Positions 33,269 through 41,214 of a stretch of 64,000 nucleotides of DNA are shown here, one piece after another. The first letter of the stretch is position 1. Each line of letters begins with the position of its first letter. Both the position numbers and the translations under genes were made by a program. The stretch is from Brachybacterium sp. P6-10-X1. Lineage in GTDB: Bacteria > Actinomycetota > Actinomycetes > Actinomycetales > Dermabacteraceae. The stretch spans positions 2,480,001 through 2,544,000 of the forward strand of contig NZ_CP017297.1 of assembly GCF_001969445.1 (NCBI RefSeq), in the 5' to 3' direction. The notes under the pieces were generated by a model, which made no database searches, was not told where the DNA came from, and was given only the letters and a program-made list of their open reading frames with translations.

Positions 33269-34624
33269 ATGACCATCCCGACCACTCCCGCATCGCATCG
33301 CACGCGGCGCCCTGCACCACCCGGCGTCTCCGAGGACCGCCTGCGGCACGGCGACGCCCCCGCGCCGTCGGACACCCCCGAATCCCCCGACCCCGCCGAC
33401 TCCGCCGACTCCGCCGACTCCGCCGACTCCGCCGAGACGATCCTCGCCGCGCTCGAGCGCACCACCGACCAGATCATCGGCCGCGAGGACCTGCTGGCTC
33501 GACTGCGCGAGGGACGTCCGCTGCGCATCAAGTTCGGCGTCGACCTCACCGCCCCGGACCTGCACCTCGGGCACGCCGTGAACCTGTGGATGATGCGCGC
33601 CCTGCAGGATCGCGGCCATGTCGTGGTCTTCCTGCTCGGCGACACGACCAGTCGCATCGGCGATCCCACCGGGCGCAGCACCACACGGCCGGTGCTGACC
33701 GAGCAGCAGATCACCGGCAATGCCGAGTCCTTCCTCGAGCAGGTGACCCGCGTGCTGCGCAGCGAGCCGGAGCTGTTGGAGATCCGACGGAACTCCGAAT
33801 GGTTCGACGAGATGGGCGTGCCCGGCCTGCTGCGGGAGCTGAGCCTGGTCACCCACGCCCACCTGATCTCCCGGGACATGTTCCGCTCCCGCATCACCGC
33901 CGGCACCGAGATCGCGATGCACGAGCTGATCTACCCGGTCCTGCAGGGCTTCGACTCCGTCGCGCTGGAATCGGACCTGACGATCGTCGGCACCGATCAG
34001 CTGTTCAACGAGGCGATGGGCCGAGAGCTGCAGGTCAAGCACGGCCAGGTCCCGCAGACCGTGATCACCTCGACGGTCACCGCCGGGCTGGACGGCGGCC
34101 CGAAGCAGTCGAAGTCGAGGGACAACTACGTCGGCCTCTGCGCGCCGGCGGACGAGAAGTTCGGACGCCTGATGACTCTGCGCGACGAGCTCGTCGGGAC
34201 CTGGGCCCGGGTCTACTCGGATCTGCCGCTCGACGAGGTCGAGGACCTGGGTCGACGGGCCGAGAGCGGCGGTGCCGCAGCACGGGATGCGAAGTTCGAC
34301 CTCGCCGAGGCGGTGGTGCGTCGGCACGACGGGGCCGACGACGCCCGTCGCAGCCGGGAGGAGTTCGTCCGCGTCTTCTCGGCCCGCGAGCAGCCCGGCG
34401 ACATTGTCCCGCTGCGGCTCGCACCGGGCCCGCTGACCGCGCTGGACATGGTCACGACCGCGCGGCCGGAGCTCTCGCGCAGCGCGGCCCGCCGCCTGCT
34501 GACCGGCGGGGGCGTCGAGCTCGCGGGCACGCGGCTCCGTGACCCCGAGCAGGCTCTCGAGGCGGCCGACGGACAGGTGCTGCGCGCTGGTCGGCGACGC
34601 TGGTTCCGGATCGACGTCCGGTGA
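33269..34624 (+). CDS. tyrS: tyrosyl-tRNA synthetase (TyrZ-like)
   Basis: 451 residues. The class I signatures are HLGH (99-102) for HIGH and KQSKS (279-283) for KMSKS. YPVLQGFDSVALESD (Y222, Q226, D229) is the tyrosine pocket and GTDQLFN follows. A C-terminal S4 domain (about 385-450, ARPELSRSAARRLLTGGGVEL) binds tRNA. The FGVDLTAPDLHLGH form is the TyrZ branch. The N-terminus is extended by about 60 residues and includes a DSA repeat from a 9-bp DNA repeat. ATG 33269 follows GAGAGGA; an upstream in-frame ATG lies in the terminator loop and was rejected. Confidence 0.93.
   Translation: MTIPTTPASHRTRRPAPPGVSEDRLRHGDAPAPSDTPESPDPADSADSADSADSAETILAALERTTDQIIGREDLLARLREGRPLRIKFGVDLTAPDLHLGHAVNLWMMRALQDRGHVVVFLLGDTTSRIGDPTGRSTTRPVLTEQQITGNAESFLEQVTRVLRSEPELLEIRRNSEWFDEMGVPGLLRELSLVTHAHLISRDMFRSRITAGTEIAMHELIYPVLQGFDSVALESDLTIVGTDQLFNEAMGRELQVKHGQVPQTVITSTVTAGLDGGPKQSKSRDNYVGLCAPADEKFGRLMTLRDELVGTWARVYSDLPLDEVEDLGRRAESGGAAARDAKFDLAEAVVRRHDGADDARRSREEFVRVFSAREQPGDIVPLRLAPGPLTALDMVTTARPELSRSAARRLLTGGGVELAGTRLRDPEQALEAADGQVLRAGRRRWFRIDVR
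33398..33433. repeat. 9-bp tandem repeat (GACTCCGCC) x4 in tyrS
   Basis: Four exact copies in frame, coding (Asp-Ser-Ala)4 in the N-terminal extension of TyrS, upstream of the catalytic core. Changes in copy number would lengthen or shorten the extension without breaking the frame. Confidence 0.9.
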
Positions 34625-34647
34625 GCTTGCGGTGTCGCGGCATCCCC

Positions 34648-35523
34648 TCAGGGCCGCCCGGCGCCGGTTTCGGCCCGGTCCGCCGCGAAGCAGTCGGCGA
34701 CCGAGCGGGGCGCCCGGCCGAGCAGTTCATGAAGCGCAGGATCCGTACCGGCGAGGTACCCGCCGGCTGCGGCCTCGTACACCCCGAGGCTGAAGCGGGC
34801 CAGGAACTCCGGGGTGCCCGCGGCGACCTTCTCCTCCACCCACGCCTGCGGGTCCTGCACGGCGAAGGCGATCGACTCCCCGGTGACCCGGGTGGCGATG
34901 TCCGCGACCTCTTCGAACGTCGGAGCGGCCTCGGCCGTGATGGTCACGGGCCCGTCGACCGGGGTGCTCGCCAGCAGGATCTTCGCTGCCGCCTCGGCGG
35001 AATCCTCACGGGCGGTCCACGAGACCGGGCCCTCGGCCGGCACCGTGATCATTCCCGTCTCGCGCCAGGACCCGAGCATCCCGGGCAGGCTGTGCGCATA
35101 GAAGCCATTGCGCAGTGCGGTCCACGCGAGACCGGAGTCGGCCAGGATCGCCTCGGTGGCGGCATGATCCCGCGCGGGGGGGAAGGGGGAGTCCGCCGCG
35201 GCTCCTTGATGGCTGGTGTAGAGGATCCGGCCGACGTCCGCGTGCCGGGCCCCCTCGATCGCCGCGCGGTGCAGGGCGACCGCATCGGCCGCCGGGTCAC
35301 TCGAGGAGACGAGCAGGAGCTGGTCGGCGCCGGCGAAGGCGCTCGGCAGCGTGCCCGGTTCGGCGTAGTCGCCGCGACGCACCTCGACGCCGCGATCGGC
35401 GAACCTGCGGGCCCTGGCGGGCTCACGGGCGACCACGGCGATCCTCTCCGCAGGCAGATGTTCGAGCAGATGGTCCGTCACGGCTCCGCCCAGGGCGCCG
35501 GTGGCTCCGGTGATCACGATCAT
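34648..35523 (-). CDS. NAD(P)H-binding NmrA-like reductase (QorB type)
   Basis: 291 residues of the atypical SDR fold. MIVITGATGALGGAVTDHLL gives the GxxGxxG nucleotide site at 5-12; RILYTSHQGA and LAWTALRNGFYAHSL match the QorB/NmrA branch, which reduces quinones or acts as a redox sensor. It is divergent from a TetR gene across 87 bp with clear inverted repeats, so the pair is very probably regulator and target. It converges on tyrS with only 23 bp between the ends. Confidence 0.87.
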   Translation of the reverse strand: MIVITGATGALGGAVTDHLLEHLPAERIAVVAREPARARRFADRGVEVRRGDYAEPGTLPSAFAGADQLLLVSSSDPAADAVALHRAAIEGARHADVGRILYTSHQGAAADSPFPPARDHAATEAILADSGLAWTALRNGFYAHSLPGMLGSWRETGMITVPAEGPVSWTAREDSAEAAAKILLASTPVDGPVTITAEAAPTFEEVADIATRVTGESIAFAVQDPQAWVEEKVAAGTPEFLARFSLGVYEAAAGGYLAGTDPALHELLGRAPRSVADCFAADRAETGAGRP

Positions 35524-35569
35524 GGTCGACCTCCTGGTGTTTCCACTGAGAACGAGTGAACACTAACAG

Positions 35570-35602
35570 CGATAACACTGCGTTATCAAGGCTTTGTTAT
35601 CG
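35570..35602. promoter_or_regulatory. TetR operator with three GTTATC half-sites
   Basis: CGATAAC (35570-35576), GTTATC (35582-35587) and GTTATCG (35596-35602). The first two form a perfect GATAAC-N5-GTTATC inverted repeat; the third repeats the right arm 14 bp on. Position between the divergent reductase and TetR starts, in an AT-rich patch, fits an autoregulated TetR operator. Confidence 0.75.
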
Positions 35603-35610
35603 TTGGGAAC

Positions 35611-36342
35611 ATGCGCGAGGTGAGAGAGACCCGGGACGAGGTGCGCGAGCGACTCGTCGCCGTGGCGGCGGAGCTGCTGCGCGAGCAGGGCAGGGCCGGC
35701 GTCACGACCCGCGCCACGGCCGAGCGGGCGGGGGTGCAGGCGCCGACGATCTATCGGATCTTCGGCGACAAGGAGGGGCTGCTCGACGCCGTCGCCGAGC
35801 ACGAGATGGCCGCCTTCGCCGCCGCCAAGGCCGATGCCTCCCACCCGTCGGGCGACACAGACCCTGTCACGGACCTGCGAGCGGGTTGGGAGATGACGAT
35901 CGAGTTCGGTCTCGCGAACCCTGAGCTGTTCGCACTGGTCAGCGACCCTGCCCGGGCCACGGACTCGCCGGCGACGCGAGCGGGGATCCAGCTGCTCGCC
36001 GAGAAGGTGCACCGCGTCGCCCTCGCGGGGCGCCTACGCGTCGCCGAGGACCGAGCCGTCGACATCATCCACGCCGCCGGCACGGGGGCGGTCCTCGCGC
36101 TCCTCTCCCAGCCGGCGGCCGAGCGGGACCTCTCGCTGGCGACCAGCATGCTCGAGGCGTGCCTCGCGCAGCTCGTGACGGGCACCGGGGTGCCGACGGA
36201 GGACCGATCCGCCACCACCGCCGCCGTCACCCTGCGGGCCGAGGCGCCGCACCTGAGCGCACTGTCGACGAGCGAGCGTCTCCTGCTGACGGACTGGCTG
36301 GATCGCGTCATCGCGCAGGACACGGCGCACCACCACCCATGA
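35611..36342 (+). CDS. TetR family transcriptional regulator
   Basis: 243 residues. The helix-turn-helix is at about 12-58 (VAAELLREQGRAGVTTRATAERAGVQAPTIYRIFGDKEGLLDAVAEHE). The C-terminal ligand domain has no match that would name an inducer. The divergent partner is the QorB-like reductase, and the operator lies just before this gene's ATG, so it probably represses both. It is slightly longer than typical TetR proteins because of an extra C-terminal helix region. Confidence 0.9.
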   Translation: MREVRETRDEVRERLVAVAAELLREQGRAGVTTRATAERAGVQAPTIYRIFGDKEGLLDAVAEHEMAAFAAAKADASHPSGDTDPVTDLRAGWEMTIEFGLANPELFALVSDPARATDSPATRAGIQLLAEKVHRVALAGRLRVAEDRAVDIIHAAGTGAVLALLSQPAAERDLSLATSMLEACLAQLVTGTGVPTEDRSATTAAVTLRAEAPHLSALSTSERLLLTDWLDRVIAQDTAHHHP

Positions 36343-36543
36343 GACGTCCAGGCGTCTGCTGATCAGAGGCGGGTTCCCCCGGACACCACCGTCGGGCCCG
36401 CTGCCGGCGCAGGCCTCATGGCGTCACACTCCTCGCACCGAGCGGGCACAGACCCTAGATTTGCTTCTGTCACCCGAAAGCTTCTAGAGGACCTGGGCCC
36501 CGCGGCCCCGTCCCCAGCCGGTCCTCTTCGAGGAGGAAACTCC

Positions 36544-37074
36544 ATGTCGTCCGACCCCACGACCACCCCCAACGGCGCCCCGAGCACCGACGGCGTCCTG
36601 GATCGGGAGACCTTCGCGGCTCTCTTCCGCCGTCACCCCGCCGGCGTCGCCGTCGTCTCGCTGACCGACGGGACCGAGCCACGTGGATTCACGGCGACGT
36701 CCGTGATCTCCGTGTCGGCGCAGCCGGCCGTGCTCGCGTTCACCATCAACGACACCTCCTCGTCGTGGCCGGCACTGAGCCGGGCCGAGACCGTGACGGT
36801 GAACCTGCTGGCCGCGGACCAGCGCCAGGTCTCCTCGATCTTCGCGACCTCCGGGATCGACCGGTTCGCGCAGGTCGCCTGGCATCAGCTGCCCACCGGG
36901 GAGCCCGTGCTGGACGGCACCGCCGGATGGATCAGCGGGCGGATCCTGGAGCGCGTCCCCGCCGGGGGCAGCCACGTGGTCCTGGTCGCCGCGGACCGGG
37001 CCGAGATCGCGAACGAGGAGCCGCTGGTGTATCGCAACCGCAGCTACCACCAGCTGCTCGAGTACGAGATCTGA
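36544..37074 (+). CDS. flavin reductase family protein (FMN-binding split barrel)
   Basis: 176 residues. FRRHPAGVAVVSLTDGTEPRGFTATSVISVSAQPAVLAFTIND is the FMN-binding lead of the DIM6/NTAB family, and FAQVAWHQLPTGEPVLDGTAGWI follows. Such enzymes supply reduced flavin to two-component monooxygenases. The very strong GAGGAGGAAA ribosome site fixes the start. Upstream, CTAG...GCTT and AAGC..CTAG around 36455-36487 form an interrupted palindrome that may be an operator. No monooxygenase partner is adjacent. Confidence 0.85.
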   Translation: MSSDPTTTPNGAPSTDGVLDRETFAALFRRHPAGVAVVSLTDGTEPRGFTATSVISVSAQPAVLAFTINDTSSSWPALSRAETVTVNLLAADQRQVSSIFATSGIDRFAQVAWHQLPTGEPVLDGTAGWISGRILERVPAGGSHVVLVAADRAEIANEEPLVYRNRSYHQLLEYEI

Positions 37075-37132
37075 TCCGGCCGAGGGCGCCGCTCGACACC
37101 CTGGACCGTGCCCCAGCACAGAACGGTCGACG

Positions 37133-37681
37133 ATGCCCCCTCCCCCGCCGAGCACTGAACTCCTGATCGTCCCGACTGCGCACCTGTCCGCGGCGACGCC
37201 GGAGCCCGTGGTGGCGCAGGCCCGCGAGCGGTTGGCCGCCTGGCGACCGGACCTGGTGGCGATCGAAGCCCTGCCGGGGAACCTCGTCGTCGAGTACGAG
37301 CGGCGCGGCGGGACGTTCGCAGACTTCCAGGTCGGCGGGGCCGTGGACGCGAGGCGGGGAGCCTCCTTGCTCGACGCCGCCCCGGGAGAGGTCTGGGCTG
37401 CGCGCCGCGAGGCCTGCGCGCCGGACACCTCGCTGCCGGACCGCGCGCTTGCCTGGCTTCGCGCGCAGAACATCGACCCGCTGCCCGACGAGTTCGAGGC
37501 GGAGCTCCAGGACGACGAGCACGAGATCTCCGGGCTGTTCGCGCAGGCCGTGCCACCACCCCAGCTCGCGGAGGATTTCTGGGCCCGGTGGCGGTTCCAC
37601 GCATCGAACGACGTGCGGAGCGCGACCGAACACTCGGGGAGCGCGGAGCGCCTCGTCGACGGAGAGAGCTCGAGGAGCTGA
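37133..37681 (+). CDS. DUF5694-like protein (hypothetical)
   Basis: 182 residues. The opening LLIVPTAHLSAATPEPVVAQARERLAAWRPDLVAIEALPG resembles DUF5694 and TraB/ChaN-like proteins, which begin with a G-T-x-H motif and an AxE motif; here the first is PTAH. The remainder is shorter than full family members (about 250), so it may be a truncated version. The function is unknown. It ends 90 bp before tRNA-Ser. Confidence 0.6.
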   Translation: MPPPPPSTELLIVPTAHLSAATPEPVVAQARERLAAWRPDLVAIEALPGNLVVEYERRGGTFADFQVGGAVDARRGASLLDAAPGEVWAARREACAPDTSLPDRALAWLRAQNIDPLPDEFEAELQDDEHEISGLFAQAVPPPQLAEDFWARWRFHASNDVRSATEHSGSAERLVDGESSRS

Positions 37682-37771
37682 AGCCGCGGGGAGAGTGAGT
37701 GTGACCTGCACCCGCTCGGTTCGCACCACTCCGGAGCGTCGGGTACGCTGATGCCTGCTCTCACGAGCGCT

Positions 37772-37856
37772 GGAGGATTCGCCTAGCGGCCTATGGCGCA
37801 CGCCTGGAACGCGTGTTGGGTTCACGCCCTCGGGGGTTCGAATCCCCCATCCTCCG
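37772..37856 (+). tRNA. tRNA-Ser (GGA anticodon)
   Basis: 85 nt. The acceptor stem GGAGGAT pairs with ATCCTCC, discriminator G; the T arm is GGGGG-TTCGAAT-CCCCC; the anticodon arm CACGC-CTGGAAC-GCGTG gives anticodon GGA. The long variable arm (TTGGGTTCACGCCCTC region) is the class II serine type. CCA is not encoded. A terminator follows 10 bp later. Confidence 0.95.
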
Positions 37857-37866
37857 CCGAAAAAAT

Positions 37867-37890
37867 GCCCCTCACCTGCAGGTGAGGGGC
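37867..37890. terminator. bidirectional terminator after tRNA-Ser
   Basis: A perfect 24-nt palindrome, arms GCCCCTCACCTG and CAGGTGAGGGGC, flanked by AAAAAA on the left and GTTTT on the right. It can therefore end the tRNA transcript on the plus strand and the radical SAM gene (stop at 37910) on the minus strand. Confidence 0.92.
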
Positions 37891-37909
37891 GTTTTCGTAT
37901 CTGCTCACC

Positions 37910-38962
37910 TCAGAACAGAGCGGGCTGCGGGACCAGGTCGAGAGCCGCCGGGGCGGACCGCGCCCCGACTGCCCTGCCGGCGGCCGCACGCCGCTGCTCG
38001 GGCTGATCCTCGTCTTCGTGGGCGGCCAGGCCGTGCCGTTGCAGCAACGGCCGCAACCGCCGGGACAGGTTCTTGCGATAGCTCGCCGGCGCATAGGACT
38101 CCCGACCGTAGAAACGGCCATAGCCGGTCGCGAGCTCGGGATGCTCCCGCGAGATCCACTCGAGGAACCACTCCTTCGCCCCGGGCCGCAGATGCAGGGC
38201 GCCGTGGACGACACGTGAGGCGCCGGCCTCGGCGATCCGGGCGAGGGCGTCGTCGAGCTGGGCGTCGGAGTCCGTCAGCCAGGGCATGATCGGCATGAGG
38301 AAGACCGTCACGCGGAATCCGGCATCGGCCGCGGCCCGGACGGTCGCCAGGCGGGCGGCGGTGGTCGGGGTGCCGGGTTCGACGGCTCTCTGCAGCTCGT
38401 CGTCGAACACGGCGATGGACATCGAGAGGTCCACCGGAACCCGTTCCGCGGCCTTCTCCAGCAGCGGGAGGTCACGTCGCAGCAGGGTGCCCTTGGTGAG
38501 GATCGAGATCGGCGTGCCGCTGTCGGCGAGGGCGGAGATGATCCCGGGCATCAGGCCGTAGCGCCCTTCGGCGCGCTGATAGGGATCGGTGTTGGTGCCG
38601 AGCGCGACGAGGTCACGATTCCAGGAGCGCTTCGCGAGCTCGGCGCGCAGCACCTCGGCGACATTGACCTTCACGATGACCTGCTGGTCGAAGTCGGCGC
38701 CTGCGTCGAGATCCAGGTACTTGTGCGTGCTGCGCGCGAAACAGTAGACGCAGGCGTGGGAGCACCCTCGATAGGGATTCACGCTCCACTCGAACGGCAT
38801 CGAGCTCGAGGCCGGCACGCGATTCAACGCCGACTTCGCCGTCACCTCGTGGAAGGTGACGCCCTGGAACTCCGGCGTGCGCACGCTGCGCACGAGCCCG
38901 GACATACCCAGCAGAGCCTGCTCGCGCTGCCCCGCTCCGACCGTCTGCCCGCTCCAACGCAT
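37910..38962 (-). CDS. Rv2578c family radical SAM protein (SOS-controlled)
   Basis: 350 residues. It begins MRWSGQTV, like the MRW start of mycobacterial Rv2578c. The iron-sulfur motif is RGCSHACVYCFAR (CX3CX2C, near residues 64-72). TNTDPYQRAEGRYGLM and SILTKGTLLRRDL are typical of the SplB-like/Rv2578c branch. The reaction is unknown; relatedness to spore photoproduct lyase suggests nucleic-acid repair or modification. The start is confirmed by the promoter: the -10 lies 6 bp before the ATG and a perfect LexA box overlaps it. The open frame upstream of 38962 is antisense to other genes. Confidence 0.9.
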   Translation of the reverse strand: MRWSGQTVGAGQREQALLGMSGLVRSVRTPEFQGVTFHEVTAKSALNRVPASSSMPFEWSVNPYRGCSHACVYCFARSTHKYLDLDAGADFDQQVIVKVNVAEVLRAELAKRSWNRDLVALGTNTDPYQRAEGRYGLMPGIISALADSGTPISILTKGTLLRRDLPLLEKAAERVPVDLSMSIAVFDDELQRAVEPGTPTTAARLATVRAAADAGFRVTVFLMPIMPWLTDSDAQLDDALARIAEAGASRVVHGALHLRPGAKEWFLEWISREHPELATGYGRFYGRESYAPASYRKNLSRRLRPLLQRHGLAAHEDEDQPEQRRAAAGRAVGARSAPAALDLVPQPALF

Positions 38963-38968
38963 GCCTGT

Positions 38969-38997
38969 ATTCGAACGTACGTTCGACACTATGTCAA
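38969..38997 (-). promoter_or_regulatory. promoter overlapped by LexA (SOS) box; leaderless start
   Basis: Reading the minus strand: TTGACA (38997-38992), 17 bp, TCGAAT (38974-38969), 6 bp, then the ATG of the radical SAM gene. The spacer and -10 contain TCGAACGTACGTTCGA (38971-38986), an exact match to the actinobacterial SOS box TCGAAC-N4-GTTCGA. LexA bound here would block RNA polymerase, and the geometry predicts that the mRNA starts at the A of ATG. Confidence 0.85.
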
Positions 38998-39064
38998 GGG
39001 GGAGATGCTCCTCCGACGGGCCCGTCGGCCGCCCCGAATCCGGCGACGCATCTAGCCTGGGGCG

Positions 39065-39580
39065 ATGATGACCTCTGCCGATCCCTCGTCCCCCTCGGAC
39101 CCTGAGTCCCGGCCCCGTCCGCTCTACACCGCCCGCGTCGACAACTCCCGGGGCACCTCCGGGCAGGTGCGCGCCCACGAGGGCCCCGCCTCGCTGGACG
39201 TCGGACAGCGGCGCGATGGTGCCGCTGCCGAGCCGGAGGTCGTCCTGCCCACCGGGAGCCCGTCGTCCCCGGCACAGGGCTTCAATCCCGAGCAGTTCCT
39301 GGCCATGGCCTGGAGCACCTGTCTCGGCGAGACGCTGCGCGTGGTCCTGTCCGAGCGGGGTCTGGCGCACGAGAGCCGGGTCAGCGTCGAGGTCGAGATG
39401 CACCGCGATCCGGTCGGCGGTTTCCGGTTCACACCGCGCGCCGTGGTCTCGGTCGAGGAGATGGCACCGGAGGAGGTTCGCGAACTGGCCGAGGCCGCGC
39501 ACGCCCGGTGCCCGGTCTCCAAGATCCTGACCGGCCAGGGAGCGTCGGACGTCGAGCTGGTGGTGGCCCCACGCGGCTGA
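39065..39580 (+). CDS. OsmC/Ohr family peroxiredoxin-like protein
   Basis: 171 residues. The two redox cysteines of the family are in MAWSTCLGETLRVVL and HARCPVSKIL, and VEVEMHRDPVGGFRFTPRAVV is the middle sheet region. The first 25 residues are a Ser/Pro-rich lead not normally present. Ohr-type proteins reduce organic hydroperoxides using lipoyl or other thiol donors. It is divergent from the SOS-regulated radical SAM gene with 102 bp between starts. Confidence 0.88.
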   Translation: MMTSADPSSPSDPESRPRPLYTARVDNSRGTSGQVRAHEGPASLDVGQRRDGAAAEPEVVLPTGSPSSPAQGFNPEQFLAMAWSTCLGETLRVVLSERGLAHESRVSVEVEMHRDPVGGFRFTPRAVVSVEEMAPEEVRELAEAAHARCPVSKILTGQGASDVELVVAPRG

Positions 39581-39670
39581 TCCGATCCGTCCCGCCCTGC
39601 CGGAACTCCTCCTGGTCCGATCCCGCCCGGATATCCTGAACGGACGGGAACGGATCTTCAGGGGGAACTG

Positions 39671-41038
39671 ATGTCGGAAGCAGGGTCGACGGGCGGCGGA
39701 AACGGGCGCGGGAGCTGGGGCGGCCCGTCGGGCCCGGGAGACCCGAACTCCCCCGGCGGACGCTTCGGCGGGCCGGGTCGTCCCGCCGCGCCCGCCAGCC
39801 CCCCGGCCCAGGGCGCACCGGACGGGAACGAACGATACGGCGGGCCCGGCGGCACCGGTCCCGGCGGTCCGCACCCCGGCGGGCCCGTCGGGCCCGGCCC
39901 TGGAGGTCCCGTCGGACCTGGCCCCGGAGGTCCCGTCGGGCCCGGCCCCGCAGGCCACGGCCTGGGCGGCCCGGGCGGCCCGGGTGGCCCAGGCGGCCCC
40001 GGTCCTGCCGGTCCTGGCCCCGCAGGGCCCGGCCCCTCGAGGGCTCGGCCCTGGGCGCTGATCGCCGTGGCCCTGGGCTGCGTGGCGGTGCTCGTGATCG
40101 CCGTCGGCGGCGGACTCACCGCTTTGATCCTCACCCGGAACAGCGACGACTCCCCGCCCGTCGCGACCAGCCAGGACCCGACGACCAGCGAGGAACCGAG
40201 CGGGTCCGAGGACCCGACCGCCGACGAGCCGACCCCGGCCGAGGAGACCCCCAGCTTCGAGGTCGTCGTCCCCTACGACGAGGTGCCCGGCAGTCCCGAG
40301 GAGATCCACGAGATCCTCGCCGACAACCCGCTGACCCGTGGGAGCCTGCCCACCGTCGGCAGCTGCGAGCTGCCCGCCACCCCGGCATCGACGCAGAGCC
40401 CCGAGGAGATCCAGGCCGTCCTCGACGCCGGGGGCGCCTGTCTGAACTCGGTCTGGTCCACCGCCAGCTCGGATCGCGGCCTGCCCTGGACCTCCCCGTC
40501 CATCGCGGTCTACACGCCGCCGGAGGTCCCGAGCAGCGCGAGCTGCGACCCGGAGAGCTTCGATCCGGACTCCGCCCGGATGTGCAATCTCGACTCGACG
40601 CTCTACTGGCCGGCCGGCAGCGGCATCGGCGCCGAGATCGCCGACGCCGAGAACGTCCCCGGCGCATACCTCTGGGACCTGTCGGTCGCCGAGATCTCGA
40701 CCGTGAACTGGAACAGCTCGGTAGGCATCTACTACGTCTCCATGCTCAACAAGATCGAGGAGCAGGAGGCAGAGGGCCAGGACTCCGAGGCGTACCAGGA
40801 GGCAACGCGGCGCTACACGCTGCAGAAGCTGTGCCTGGGGTCGGCCGCCTCGATGCAGGTGCCCTCTGCGGCGGAGCCCACGAAGGCCGTGCGCACCTGG
40901 CTCACGGACGAGGCGAGCTGGAAGGACAACGGCCTGGACCCCGCCTCCCGCGTGCACTGGATCCAGGCCGGCCTCACCTCCGGCGGCGACCTCAGCGTCT
41001 GCAACACCTGGGAAGCCGACGCCGACCTCGTGGCCTGA
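39671..41038 (+). CDS. membrane-anchored neutral zinc metallopeptidase homologue lacking HExxH
   Basis: 455 residues: a Gly/Pro-rich cytoplasmic lead (1-125) with GGPVGPGP repeats, one membrane helix (128-155), an acidic Ser/Thr/Pro stalk (156-195) and an extracellular domain (200-455). The domain follows secreted actinobacterial neutral zinc metallopeptidases: NPLTRGSLPTVGSCELP, CLNSVW, RRYTLQKLCLG (for the usual RRLELQAxC) and HWIQAGLTSGGDLSVCNTW. Where the active enzyme has HExxH, this protein has STVNWNSSVGIYY (343-355), with no zinc ligands. It is therefore probably a pseudoenzyme, a scaffold or inhibitor-like relative. Six extracellular cysteines remain. Confidence 0.8.
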   Translation: MSEAGSTGGGNGRGSWGGPSGPGDPNSPGGRFGGPGRPAAPASPPAQGAPDGNERYGGPGGTGPGGPHPGGPVGPGPGGPVGPGPGGPVGPGPAGHGLGGPGGPGGPGGPGPAGPGPAGPGPSRARPWALIAVALGCVAVLVIAVGGGLTALILTRNSDDSPPVATSQDPTTSEEPSGSEDPTADEPTPAEETPSFEVVVPYDEVPGSPEEIHEILADNPLTRGSLPTVGSCELPATPASTQSPEEIQAVLDAGGACLNSVWSTASSDRGLPWTSPSIAVYTPPEVPSSASCDPESFDPDSARMCNLDSTLYWPAGSGIGAEIADAENVPGAYLWDLSVAEISTVNWNSSVGIYYVSMLNKIEEQEAEGQDSEAYQEATRRYTLQKLCLGSAASMQVPSAAEPTKAVRTWLTDEASWKDNGLDPASRVHWIQAGLTSGGDLSVCNTWEADADLVA

Positions 41039-41062
41039 CTTCGGTCGCCTCCGACCTGCTGA

Positions 41063-41191
41063 CGCAGCCTCGGGCGAGGCAGACCTCGTGGCGCAACCTC
41101 GGGCGAGGCAGACCTCGTGGCGCAACCTCGGGCGAGGCAGACCTCGTGGCGCAACCTCGGGCGAGGCAGACCTCGTGGCGCAACCTCGGGC
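41063..41191. repeat. 29-bp minisatellite, 4 full units and a partial fifth
   Basis: CGCAACCTCGGGCGAGG-type units begin at 41063, 41092, 41121, 41150 and 41179, exactly 29 bp apart and almost identical; only the first has CGCAG. The end of each unit (GACCTCGTGGC) also occurs in the last codons of the preceding gene (about 41022-41035), so the array seems to have grown from the gene end. There are no unique spacers, so it is not a CRISPR array. Confidence 0.92.
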
Positions 41192-41214
41192 ATCGCGCCC
41201 CGAGCAGCATCGCA

